A stretch of DNA of 64,000 nucleotides from Kaistia geumhonensis. GTDB lineage: Bacteria > Pseudomonadota > Alphaproteobacteria > Rhizobiales > Kaistiaceae. The translations under genes were made by a program, and so were the position numbers. Each line of letters starts with the position of its first letter. Within the stretch, counting starts at the first letter, position 1. The notes under the pieces were generated by a model. It was not told where the DNA came from and searched no databases. It worked only from the letters and a program-made list of their open reading frames with translations. The stretch is taken from positions 3,958,501 through 4,022,500 of the forward strand of contig NZ_JAUSWJ010000001.1 of the NCBI RefSeq assembly GCF_030815145.1. The letters are read 5' to 3'. Below, piece after piece: positions 7,923 through 16,195 of the stretch.

Positions 7923-8714
7923 ATGCATCTCGAACCTCTCCAGTATCTGCTCGGCCTCCTGTCCGGCGGTCTGGTCGGGTTCACGCTCGGCCTCTTCGGC
8001 GGCGGGGGGTCGATCCTCGCGGTTCCGCTGATGGTCTATCTCGTCGGCGTACCGAGCCCGCAGATCGCCATCGGCACCAGCGCCCTGGCCGTCGCCGCCA
8101 ATGCCGGCGCCAATCTCCTGGCCCATGCGCGGCGCGGCAACGTGAACTGGCGCTGCGCGGCGGTCTATTCCGCGGCCGGCGTCGCCGGAGCCTTTGTCGG
8201 CTCGTCGGTCGGCAAGGCCATCGACGGCCAGAAGCTCCTCTTCCTGTTCGCGCTGCTGATGATGGTGGTCAGTTTCCTGATGTTCCGCCGTCGCGGCGCG
8301 GCCGGGAATCCGCACTCCGTCTGCACCATGGTCAACGCCCCGAAGACGGTCGGCTACGGCGCGGCGACCGGCGTGCTGTCGGGCTTCTTCGGCATCGGCG
8401 GCGGCTTCCTTATCGTCCCCGGGCTCGTCGCGGCGACCGGCATGCCGCTCCTCAACGCGATCGGCTCTTCGCTGGTCGCCGTCACGGCCTTCGGCCTCAC
8501 CACGGCCATCAACTATTCCTTCTCGGGCCTCGTCGACTGGCCGCTCGCAGGGCTCTTCATCGCCGGCGGGGTCGGCGGCGGTGTCGCGGGGGCCTTTTCC
8601 GCCGGCCATCTCTCGAAGAGCCGCGGCCTGCTCGGCTCGCTGTTTGCCGGCCTCGTCTTCGTCGTCGCGATCTACGTCGCCGTGCGCTCCGCCACGGCGT
8701 TCTGGGCCGGGTGA
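7923..8714 (+). CDS. TauE/SafE-family sulfite/sulfonate exporter
   Basis: A 263-residue inner-membrane protein with about eight hydrophobic segments and the duplicated TauE motifs GLFGGGGSILAVPLMVY near the start and GFFGIGGGFLIVPGL near the middle. In this operon it probably removes sulfite made by the dioxygenase. The reading frame is open far upstream, but homology and membrane topology begin at the ATG at 7923, 28 bases after the previous stop. Confidence 0.87.
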   Translation: MHLEPLQYLLGLLSGGLVGFTLGLFGGGGSILAVPLMVYLVGVPSPQIAIGTSALAVAANAGANLLAHARRGNVNWRCAAVYSAAGVAGAFVGSSVGKAIDGQKLLFLFALLMMVVSFLMFRRRGAAGNPHSVCTMVNAPKTVGYGAATGVLSGFFGIGGGFLIVPGLVAATGMPLLNAIGSSLVAVTAFGLTTAINYSFSGLVDWPLAGLFIAGGVGGGVAGAFSAGHLSKSRGLLGSLFAGLVFVVAIYVAVRSATAFWAG

Positions 8715-8741
8715 TACCGGCATCGACTGGGAGGTAGGACA

Positions 8742-10037
8742 ATGTCCAAAGTCGTCGTTCTCGGCGCCGGTCTCGGCGGCACGATCATGGCGTATGAACT
8801 GCGCGAGGCACTCGGCCGCGAGCACGCCGTCTGCCTCGTCGCCAAGGGTTCGAGTTATTCCTTCGTGCCGTCCAACCCGTGGGTGGCGGTCGGCTGGCGC
8901 AGCCGCGAGGCGATCACCGTCGACCTCGCGCCGGTCATGCGCAAACGCGGCATCGAGTTCCTTCCCGCCGGGGCGAAACGACTGCATCCGGCCGAGAGGC
9001 GGCTGGAAATGCTGGACGGGACGAGCGTCGACTACGACTATCTCGTGATCGCGACCGGACCCGAGCTCGCCTTCGACGAGGTAGAGGGGTTGGGCCCGGA
9101 ACATTTCACCCAGTCCGTCTGCCATATCGACCATGCGCTGGCGGCGAAGCCGGCCTTCGACGCGCTCGTCGCCAATCCGGGACCGGTCATCGTCGGCGCG
9201 GCGCAGGGGGCCTCCTGCTTCGGCCCGGCCTACGAGTTCGCCTTCATCCTCGACAAGGCACTGCGCGATGCGCGGGTGCGCGACCGCGTGCCGATGACCT
9301 TCGTCACCGCCGAGCCCTATATCGGCCATCTCGGGCTCGACGGGGTCGGCGACACCAAGAGCATGCTGGAAAGCGCCATGCGCAACCGGCACATCAAGTG
9401 GGTGACGAATGCCCGCATCGACAAGGTCGAGGCGGGGACGATGTCCGTCTCCGAGATCGCCGGCGACGGCAGCGTCGCCGCGGCGCATGCGCTGCCCTTC
9501 GCCTATTCCATGATCCTGCCGGCCTTCAGGGGCGTCGAGGCGGTGCGCGGCATCGAGGGGCTGACCAATCCGCGCGGCTTCATCCTCGTCGACCGCCACC
9601 AGCGGAACCCGACCTATCCCGAGATCTTCGCCGTCGGCGTCTGCGTCGCCATTCCGCCGCTGGGCAAGACGCCGGTGCCGATCGGCGTTCCGAAGACCGG
9701 CTTCATGATCGAGTCCATGGTGACGGCGACGGCGCAGAATATCGGCCGCCTCGTCGCGGGCGAGCAACCCAATGCGGAGGGCACCTGGAACGCCGTCTGC
9801 CTCGCCGACTTCGGCTATTCCGGCATCGCCTTCGTCGCGCAGCCGCAGATTCCGCCGCGCAACGTCAACTGGTCGGCAGAGGGCAAGTGGGTGCACATGG
9901 CCAAGATCGGCTTCGAGAAGTATTTTCTCGGCAAGATCAAGGCCGGCAAGTCCGAGCCGTTCTACGAGCATCTCGCGCTTCAGGTGCTCGGCATCGACAA
10001 GCTGAAGGCGGTGAAGACGGACGCAGGGGAGGTCTGA
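8742..10037 (+). CDS. sqr: Sulfide:quinone oxidoreductase
   Basis: A membrane-associated flavoprotein that oxidises sulfide to sulfane sulfur and reduces quinone. The N-terminus has the FAD-binding VVVLGAGLGGT. Cysteines at 127 (SVCHID), 159 (GASCFGPAYEF) and 353 (AVCLADFGYSG) sit at the same numbers as the three essential cysteines reported for the Rhodobacter capsulatus enzyme. VPKTGFMIESM fits the quinone site and the amphipathic C-terminus fits the membrane anchor. GGAGG precedes the ATG. Last gene of the sulfide operon and its entry enzyme. Confidence 0.92.
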   Translation: MSKVVVLGAGLGGTIMAYELREALGREHAVCLVAKGSSYSFVPSNPWVAVGWRSREAITVDLAPVMRKRGIEFLPAGAKRLHPAERRLEMLDGTSVDYDYLVIATGPELAFDEVEGLGPEHFTQSVCHIDHALAAKPAFDALVANPGPVIVGAAQGASCFGPAYEFAFILDKALRDARVRDRVPMTFVTAEPYIGHLGLDGVGDTKSMLESAMRNRHIKWVTNARIDKVEAGTMSVSEIAGDGSVAAAHALPFAYSMILPAFRGVEAVRGIEGLTNPRGFILVDRHQRNPTYPEIFAVGVCVAIPPLGKTPVPIGVPKTGFMIESMVTATAQNIGRLVAGEQPNAEGTWNAVCLADFGYSGIAFVAQPQIPPRNVNWSAEGKWVHMAKIGFEKYFLGKIKAGKSEPFYEHLALQVLGIDKLKAVKTDAGEV

Positions 10038-10043
10038 CGGCGC

Positions 10044-11108
10044 TCAGTCGACGCGGCCGCGCGCGGCGACGGTCTCGGTTGCCACCACATGGTCGCCGGA
10101 GACGAGATGCACGCGGTCGAAGAGGTTGGAAACCGGGCAGGCGTGGTTCGGCAGGATGCGCAGCCGCTCGCCGATCTCGGGCTTCCGCGCCGAGGCCGAG
10201 AAATCGATGGTGCCGTGTTCCTCGCTCAGCCCGGTCACGACGGCGTCGGGATAACCGAGCACGAGGCCGTAGCCGGACAGGCCGAGCAGGTCGCTCGTCA
10301 GCGCCTTGGAGCCCGCATCGACGATGGCGCGATCGTCGGTCGGGCGGCTCACCACCGTCGTGAGGACGGTCAGCGCGCAGTCGTCCAGCGTGCCGACCCC
10401 TTTCGCGACCTGATAGCGATCGAGATAGATATAGGTGCCGGGCCGGTATTCGGTCGCCGCGGCCGTCTCATGCGCCGACCAGAGGTCGGGCGTGCCGCCG
10501 GTCGAGACGATCGCGGGGGGCAGGCCGGCATCGGCGAGCGCCGCGATGATCGCGCCGAGAAGTTCGCGAGCCGGCCCGGGGCTCCCGGCGGGCGGATAGG
10601 TCATGATGCCGCCGAAGGCGAGGCCGCGGCTTCCCGCGATCAGCGCCGCCAGGGCCACCGCCTCCTCTGGCGACTGCACGCCGCAGCGCCCCATGCCGGT
10701 GTCGCATTCGACCAGCACTCTGAGCGGCTTTTCCGCCTCCGCGAAGGTCGCGGCATAGCCCTCGATCGTCGGCGCGTTGTCGGCGGTGACGGCGAGCGTC
10801 AGCCTTTCGTTGAGCCGCCGCAGCCGGTGCAGCTTCTCGGGCCCGATGATGTTGTAGGGCAGGAAGATGTCGTCGAGGCCGGCATCGGCCATCACCTCGG
10901 CCTCGCCGAGCTTCTGGCAGGTGATGCCGATCGCCCCCAGCGCGACCTGCCGCTTGGCGAAGCGCGGCAGCTTGTGCGTCTTGATATGGGGACGCAGCCT
11001 CAGCCTGTGGGCGTCGGCATAATCCTGCGCCCGCGCGAGATTGGCTTCGGCGCGATCGATGTCGACGAGGACACAGGGCGTGTCGAGCTGGTCGATGGTC
11101 AGCGGCAT
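10044..11108 (-). CDS. DSD1 / D-threonine aldolase-type PLP enzyme
   Basis: A fold-type III (alanine racemase-like) PLP enzyme of 354 residues. RPHIKTHK carries the PLP lysine (Lys43) and NHACPVSN the metal site His322-x-Cys324. His-x-Cys is the arrangement of zinc D-serine dehydratases, while D-threonine aldolases usually show His-x-Asp, so D-serine/D-threonine dehydratase and beta-hydroxy-D-amino-acid aldolase activities are both possible. Third gene of the operon SDR-RpiR-this gene, 13 bases after the regulator. Confidence 0.82.
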   Translation of the reverse strand: MPLTIDQLDTPCVLVDIDRAEANLARAQDYADAHRLRLRPHIKTHKLPRFAKRQVALGAIGITCQKLGEAEVMADAGLDDIFLPYNIIGPEKLHRLRRLNERLTLAVTADNAPTIEGYAATFAEAEKPLRVLVECDTGMGRCGVQSPEEAVALAALIAGSRGLAFGGIMTYPPAGSPGPARELLGAIIAALADAGLPPAIVSTGGTPDLWSAHETAAATEYRPGTYIYLDRYQVAKGVGTLDDCALTVLTTVVSRPTDDRAIVDAGSKALTSDLLGLSGYGLVLGYPDAVVTGLSEEHGTIDFSASARKPEIGERLRILPNHACPVSNLFDRVHLVSGDHVVATETVAARGRVD

Positions 11109-11121
11109 TTCGGGTCCTCGT

Positions 11122-12003
11122 TCAGTCGCCGATGGGAAGGCGCGGGTCGTTGACCTTCAGCGTGTTGAGGCTGTGCTTGATGCGGCGAAGGCCTTCCAGG
11201 ACGCGCGGGCCGAGCTGCTCGGCCGTGGCGCTCGCCAGCATGTCGACGATGCCGATCAGGGCATAGCGCGTCGGCGAAGGGCGGAACAGCAGCTGCTCGT
11301 CCTCCGGCACCGCGAAGGAGATCACCGTCGCGGCAGCGTCCGCCAGCGCCGAGCCCGGCGCGGTGACGGCGATCGTCTCGGCGCCGTAGCCGCGCGCGAT
11401 GCGCACCGCCTCGACGAGCGGCTGCACATAGCCGGAGATCGAATAGGCGATCACCACCGTGCCGCTCGATGCGACCGAGGCCGTCATGCGCTGCATCTCG
11501 CCGTCGGAATGCGTTGCGACGGCGAGGCCGAGGCGGAACAGGCGGTGCTCGGTCTCGAGCGCCGCGATCGACGACGACCCTCCGGAGCCGAAGGCGAGCA
11601 CAGAGCGGGCGCGGGCGATATGCCCGGCCGCCTCGACGATGCGGCCGGCATCGACCTGCGCGCGCAGGAGTTCCAGCGCCCCGATCGCGCCGTCGGCGAC
11701 GGCGTCGACGAAGCGGCGTTCGGCGGCGCGGTCCGCGGCGCGGCTCGCGAGATAGGCGCCGCCGATGGCCAGCGCCTGGGCGAGACGGAACTTGAAATCG
11801 CGGATGCCGTCCGTGCCCACGGCGCGGCAGAAGCGGGTGACGGTCGGCTCGCTGGTGCCGGCGCGCCGCGCGAGATCGACGATCGAGGCGCGCGAGGCGA
11901 AATCGAGATCGGCGAGGATGGTGGTGGCCAGCCGCCGCTCCGACCGGCTGCCGCCGGCCTCGGCGCGGCGGATCGCCTCGATCAGGTCGATGACGGCCGC
12001 CAT
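11122..12003 (-). CDS. RpiR/MurR-family regulator of system A (HTH plus SIS)
   Basis: An N-terminal HTH_6 domain (GTSEPTVTRFCRAVG) and a C-terminal SIS domain (AFGSGGSSSIAALETEHRL) that in the family binds phosphosugars or amino sugars. The ATG at 12003, four bases after the SDR stop, is preferred over an in-frame start 20 codons upstream, whose extension is low complexity. Resembles the second RpiR protein at 18262-19128 in domain layout and in the IKHxL-type C-terminus. The likely target is the divergent promoter region at 12770-12892. Confidence 0.88.
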   Translation of the reverse strand: MAAVIDLIEAIRRAEAGGSRSERRLATTILADLDFASRASIVDLARRAGTSEPTVTRFCRAVGTDGIRDFKFRLAQALAIGGAYLASRAADRAAERRFVDAVADGAIGALELLRAQVDAGRIVEAAGHIARARSVLAFGSGGSSSIAALETEHRLFRLGLAVATHSDGEMQRMTASVASSGTVVIAYSISGYVQPLVEAVRIARGYGAETIAVTAPGSALADAAATVISFAVPEDEQLLFRPSPTRYALIGIVDMLASATAEQLGPRVLEGLRRIKHSLNTLKVNDPRLPIGD

Positions 12004-12007
12004 GCCG

Positions 12008-12769
12008 TCAGCCTCCGAGGATCTCGGCGACGAAGCGGCGGTTGCCGGCGGTGAGGCCTCCATCCACGGCCAGCGAGACGCCGGTGATGCCCGAGGAGAG
12101 CGGCGAGGCGAGGAAGAGCGCTGTGTGCGCCACTTCCTCCGGCGTCACGATCCGGCCGAGCGGATAGTGCTTCTCGACTTCCTCGAGCAGGTCGGGCCGC
12201 TTTTCGAGCCGGTGATCCCAGGCCGGCGTGCGCACCGAGCCGGGGCAGATGGCGTTGGCGCGGATGCCATGCCGCCCATGCTCGACCGCGAGCGCCCGTG
12301 CGAAGGCGTTGAGGCCCGCCTTGGCGGCCGAATAGGCGGGATTGCCGAAATGGGCCAGGCCGTTCACCGACGAGACGAGCACGATCGAGCCGCCTCCGGC
12401 CGCGATCATCGGCTGGAGCACGGGCGCGACGAAATTGTAGGTCCCGGTGAGGTTGACCGCGATCTCGCTGTCGAAGGCTTCGGGGGTCGTGTCGTCCATC
12501 AGCTCGGCGCGGCTGAAGCCGGCATTGGCTATCACGGCGGCAGGGGTGCCGGAACGGGCGATGATCGCGGCGAGCGCGTCGCGCGTCGCGGCCCGGTCGG
12601 TCAGCTCGAAGACGGTCGTCTCGGCCTGTCCGAGGCCGTGCAGAAGCGCCGCCTCGCGGTCGCAGGCGGTGACCCGCGCGCCGACGTCGAGAAAGAGGCG
12701 GACGAGCGCCCGGCCGATGCCGCCGCCCGCACCGCTGATGACGACATGTCTTCCCGCCAGATCGAACAT
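12008..12769 (-). CDS. Short-chain dehydrogenase/reductase
   Basis: A classical SDR of 253 residues: NAD(P)-binding SGAGGGIG near residue 12, NAG in IANAGFS, catalytic Ser in LVSSVNG and the Y-x3-K motif in PAYSAAKAGLN. The C-terminal TGVSLAVDGGL is standard. First gene of the minus-strand half of system A and divergent from ridA-M81. The substrate is unknown; neighbours suggest a hydroxy-acid or amino-sugar intermediate. Confidence 0.88.
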   Translation of the reverse strand: MFDLAGRHVVISGAGGGIGRALVRLFLDVGARVTACDREAALLHGLGQAETTVFELTDRAATRDALAAIIARSGTPAAVIANAGFSRAELMDDTTPEAFDSEIAVNLTGTYNFVAPVLQPMIAAGGGSIVLVSSVNGLAHFGNPAYSAAKAGLNAFARALAVEHGRHGIRANAICPGSVRTPAWDHRLEKRPDLLEEVEKHYPLGRIVTPEEVAHTALFLASPLSSGITGVSLAVDGGLTAGNRRFVAEILGG

Positions 12770-12830
12770 CGCCGCCTCCGATGAAGCCTCATGCTTCGCC
12801 GCAAAATGAAAAAAAGCAACATGGATTTGT

Positions 12831-12862
12831 CGCTTGACGGGCCATCATGTCGGGAATTTACA
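12831..12862 (+). promoter_or_regulatory. Probable promoter/operator of ridA-M81 (system A)
   Basis: TTGACG (12834-12839) is followed at 17-18 bases by a weak TTTACA/TTACAT. The stretch from 12831 to 12854 matches the system B promoter on the minus strand (24618-24641) at 19 of 24 positions. The 9-mer GAATTTACA at 12854-12862 also recurs there. The shared core may be the RpiR-bound region. Confidence 0.45.
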
Positions 12863-12892
12863 TAGACGTCCGGTTGGCGCAGGGAGATGGCG

Positions 12893-13267
12893 ATGGCGAA
12901 GCTGAAACAGGTCTACGGCGCGGCGCATGTGCCTCTTTCGCCGGCGGTCCGGGCCGGCGATTTCGTCTATATCTCCGGCCAGGTTCCGACCGACGCCTCG
13001 GGCGCCGTCGTCGCCGGCGGCATTGAGGCGCAGACCCGGCAGGTCATGGACAATGTGAAGGCCGCGCTGGCGCTTGCCGGCTGCTCGCTCGACCAGGTGG
13101 TCAAGACCTTCGTCATCCTTTCCGACGCGCGGGACTTCGGCGCCTTCAACAAGGTGTACGCGACCTATTTCCCGAGCGAGCCGCCGGCCCGCACGACGGT
13201 GGAGGCGCGTCTCATGATCGACATCCGCATCGAGGTCGAAGCCATCGCCTACGCGCCGCAAGGCTGA
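12893..13267 (+). CDS. RidA-family enamine/imine deaminase
   Basis: A 124-residue YjgF/RidA protein that in the family hydrolyses reactive enamines and imines released by PLP enzymes. Family stretches are visible: GDFVYISGQVPTD, the QVMDNVKAAL helix and the PPARTTVEA active-site arginine loop. Two ATGs lie six bases apart; AGGGAG at 12881-12886 abuts the first and is ideally spaced (six bases) for the second at 12893, which decides the start. Forms an operon with the M81 peptidase and faces the PLP-enzyme operon. Confidence 0.88.
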   Translation: MAKLKQVYGAAHVPLSPAVRAGDFVYISGQVPTDASGAVVAGGIEAQTRQVMDNVKAALALAGCSLDQVVKTFVILSDARDFGAFNKVYATYFPSEPPARTTVEARLMIDIRIEVEAIAYAPQG

Positions 13268-13273
13268 TCGTCC

Positions 13274-14758
13274 ATGCGCATCTTCACGGCCTCGTTCGCG
13301 ACCGAGACCAATACCTTCTCGCCCGTGCCGACCGACCGGGCGAGCTTCGAGATGGCCTTCTATGCGCCTCCCGGCGCCCATCCCGCCACGCCGACGCTCT
13401 GCTCCTCGCCGATGGTGGCGCTGCGCCGGCGCGCGGCTGCTGATGGCATCGATCTCGTCGAGGGCACCGCGACCTGGGCCGAGCCCGGCGGGCTGATGCA
13501 GCGCGCCGCCTATGAAGGGCTGCGCGACGAGATTCTCGGCCAGCTCGCCGCGGCGCTTCCGGTCGACGGCGTCGTGTTCGGCCTGCATGGCGCGATGGTC
13601 GCGCAGGGCTACGACGATTGCGAGGGCGATCTTCTGGAGCGCGTGCGGGCGATGGTCGGCCCCGATGTGATCGTCGCCGCCGAACTCGACCCGCACAGCC
13701 ACCTGACGCGCAAGCGGGTCGCCAACGCGGATATCCTGGCGAGCTTCCTGGAATTTCCGCACACCGATTTCTACGAGCGCGGCGAGCATGTCGTCGAACT
13801 CGCGATCCGCGCCATCCGGGGCGAGATCCGGCCGCGGATGTCGGTGTTCGACTGCCGCATGATCGAGGTGTTCCCGACCAGCCGCGAGCCGATGCGCTCC
13901 TTCGTCGACCGCATCAAGGCGATGCAGGGACAGGGAACGGTGCTGTCGATCTCGCTCATCCACGGTTTCATGGCAGGCGACGTGCCCGAACTCGGAACGC
14001 GCATGCTGGTGGTCACCGACGACGATCAGGCCGCCGGCGACGCGCTGGCGCGGACGCTCGGGCTCGAGATCTTTGGCCTGCGCGGCAAGACCATGATGCC
14101 GCAATACGGCATCGACGAAGGGCTCGACCGCGCGCTGGCGATCGCCGCCGAGCGTCCGGGCCGGCCGGTCGTCGCCGCCGACACCTGGGACAATCCGGGC
14201 GGCGGCGTCGCGGGCGACGGCACGCTGATCCTCCGCCGCATGATCGAACGCGGTCTGGACCGCATCGCGGTCGCGACCATCTGGGATCCGATCGCCGTCA
14301 CCTTCTGCATCGCGGCCGGGGAGGGCGCGCGCATCCCGCTGCGCTTCGGCGGCAAGGCGGGCCCGGATGGCGGCGCGCCGATCGATGCCGAGGTCGAGGT
14401 GCTGCGGGTCGCGGCCGAAGGCTGGCAGAGCTTCGGCATGAGCCGCGTCACGCTCGGGCCGGCGGCGGCGGTCCGCCTCGTCGGCACGACGATCGACGTC
14501 ATCCTCAACACCAACCGGACGCAGACCTTCGAACCCGACATCTTCACCAATCTCGGCATCGACCCGATGGCGAAGACGATGCTCCTGGTGAAGTCGACCA
14601 ACCACTTCTATGCCGGCTTCGCGCCGATCGCGTCGGAGATCGTCTATATCGACGCCGGCGCGCCCTATCCCTCCAATCCGCGCCTCACGGACTATCGCAA
14701 GCTCGACCGGCCGATCTGGCCGCGCGTCGAGGATCCGCACGACCTCGGCACCGTCTGA
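13274..14758 (+). CDS. M81 (MlrC-like) metallopeptidase, system A
   Basis: A 494-residue protein of the DUF1485/MlrC family, first known from microcystin-degradation clusters but found widely beside ABC importers. Likely zinc ligands are Asp139 and His141 (AELDPHSHL) and His163 (EFPHTDFYE); HGAM and YDDCEGD are family hallmarks. No signal peptide, so it is cytosolic. Six bases after ridA. It ends three bases from the stop of the convergent system B M81 gene. The real substrate is unknown: amide bonds in an imported conjugate are a guess. Confidence 0.85.
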   Translation: MRIFTASFATETNTFSPVPTDRASFEMAFYAPPGAHPATPTLCSSPMVALRRRAAADGIDLVEGTATWAEPGGLMQRAAYEGLRDEILGQLAAALPVDGVVFGLHGAMVAQGYDDCEGDLLERVRAMVGPDVIVAAELDPHSHLTRKRVANADILASFLEFPHTDFYERGEHVVELAIRAIRGEIRPRMSVFDCRMIEVFPTSREPMRSFVDRIKAMQGQGTVLSISLIHGFMAGDVPELGTRMLVVTDDDQAAGDALARTLGLEIFGLRGKTMMPQYGIDEGLDRALAIAAERPGRPVVAADTWDNPGGGVAGDGTLILRRMIERGLDRIAVATIWDPIAVTFCIAAGEGARIPLRFGGKAGPDGGAPIDAEVEVLRVAAEGWQSFGMSRVTLGPAAAVRLVGTTIDVILNTNRTQTFEPDIFTNLGIDPMAKTMLLVKSTNHFYAGFAPIASEIVYIDAGAPYPSNPRLTDYRKLDRPIWPRVEDPHDLGTV

Positions 14759-14761
14759 CCC

Positions 14762-16195
14762 TCAGCCTGCCCGCACCGAAGCGAGCACCTCAGGCGTGAA
14801 GGCGAAGTCGCGATCGAACGGGAACATCGGTCGTGTGCGGCGCAGATTGCCGATGCGCGGGATGTCCTGGTCGACCACGCCTTCCGAAAGCGCCATCAGG
14901 TTCGGATTGGCGATCGGGGCGAGGTCTGGCGAGAGATAACCGGACTTCACCACCACGAGATCGAAATCCTCGGGGCGGAAGCCGAAGCGCGTGAAATCGC
15001 CGATATCGTGGAACGGCCGGCGTCGGGCGGTCAGGATGATCGTCGCCTGGCCGCTGCGCACAACGGCTTCGCGCAGGTCCGCCTTCCCTGTTTCGAGAAG
15101 GGCGAGCACCTCGACCTCTGTCTCGACCGAGACGCCGGACGGGTCGAGCGTGGCGCCGATGGAGAGCCACAGACGCTGGCCGATGCCGGCGCGATAGGCG
15201 GCTTCGGTCGCCGGCCGGTCCGCGATTCCCGCGAAGAGCGCGCTGCCGCGTCCGCGGTCGAGGAAGACCGCCAGCACGTCGCCGCGGTCGCCGACGCCGC
15301 CGCCCGTCGGATTGTCGCCGGAATCGGCGAGGATCACCGGCCGCGTCGGCGAAGCGGCGGCGAGCGCGATGCACTCCTCGACCGATGTCGTGACGGGGCC
15401 GAAGCGGAAGTCCTCGCGGGCATCCCAGTAGGCGGCGGCGAGCCTGCGCGTCTCGGCCTCCATGGCGGCGCGGTCGGTACCCGTCAGGATGATCGAGGCG
15501 GTGGCGCGCGGCTCGTCGGCCCAGACATAGCCGACCATGATCGAGGCATCGAGAATGCCGGGTATAGCGTCGACCGCGGGCAGCCGCGCATAGAGCGACT
15601 TCGCCGGTTCGTCGACCGTGCTCGTGCGCTCGCCGGGCAGCAGCACCGGAACCCTGGCCCAGACCACGAACGGGTCGATCTCGCCCGCGAGGCGACGATG
15701 GAGCATCGCCAGCGCCCGCCGCTTGGTCTCGGTCACGTCGATATGTGGCGCGGTCCGGTAGGCCGAGAACATGTCGATCGCGTCGATGACGCGCTGGCTG
15801 ACATTGCCGTGCAGGTCATAGCTGACGGAGATCGGGCAATCGGGACCGACGACGGCGCGGGCCGCGGCACACCAGTCGCCCTCGCAATCGTCGATCCCCT
15901 CGACCTTCATCGCGCCATGCATGGCGAGATAGAGCCCGTCGATCGGCAGCGCCTGGCGCAGCCGCTCCAGGAATTCTGCGCGGAACGCCTCATAGGTCGC
16001 GCGCTCGACCGGGCCGCCGGGGATGGTGCGGGCATGGAAGGTGGGCGCGATCTCCCAGTCCCATTCGCCGAGGCAGGCGAAATCGGGCGAGGCGGTGAGT
16101 GCCGCGCCGGTCAGGATGGTGAAGTCCGTCGCCCGGGCCAGCAGCGGATTGTAGGTCGAGCATTCGGTATGGATGCCCCCGACGGCGATCCTCAT
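14762..16195 (-). CDS. M81 (MlrC-like) metallopeptidase, system B
   Basis: A 477-residue cytosolic MlrC-family protein. Asp127 and His129 (SYDLHGNVS) and His151 (TAPHIDVTE) are the likely metal ligands, closer to the usual DLHxN form than the system A copy. The ATG at 16195 overlaps the GH20 stop as ATGA; upstream extension of 25 codons lies inside GH20 and is non-homologous. Last gene of the Gfo-ABC-RpiR-GH20-M81 operon, so it should act on the same imported compound as the hexosaminidase. Confidence 0.86.
   Translation of the reverse strand: MRIAVGGIHTECSTYNPLLARATDFTILTGAALTASPDFACLGEWDWEIAPTFHARTIPGGPVERATYEAFRAEFLERLRQALPIDGLYLAMHGAMKVEGIDDCEGDWCAAARAVVGPDCPISVSYDLHGNVSQRVIDAIDMFSAYRTAPHIDVTETKRRALAMLHRRLAGEIDPFVVWARVPVLLPGERTSTVDEPAKSLYARLPAVDAIPGILDASIMVGYVWADEPRATASIILTGTDRAAMEAETRRLAAAYWDAREDFRFGPVTTSVEECIALAAASPTRPVILADSGDNPTGGGVGDRGDVLAVFLDRGRGSALFAGIADRPATEAAYRAGIGQRLWLSIGATLDPSGVSVETEVEVLALLETGKADLREAVVRSGQATIILTARRRPFHDIGDFTRFGFRPEDFDLVVVKSGYLSPDLAPIANPNLMALSEGVVDQDIPRIGNLRRTRPMFPFDRDFAFTPEVLASVRAG

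Noticed and set aside
12008-12769. Gene-transfer origin for systems A and B
   Set aside because: Base composition, codon use and overlaps match the neighbouring genes, and no integrase, tRNA or flanking repeat was found.
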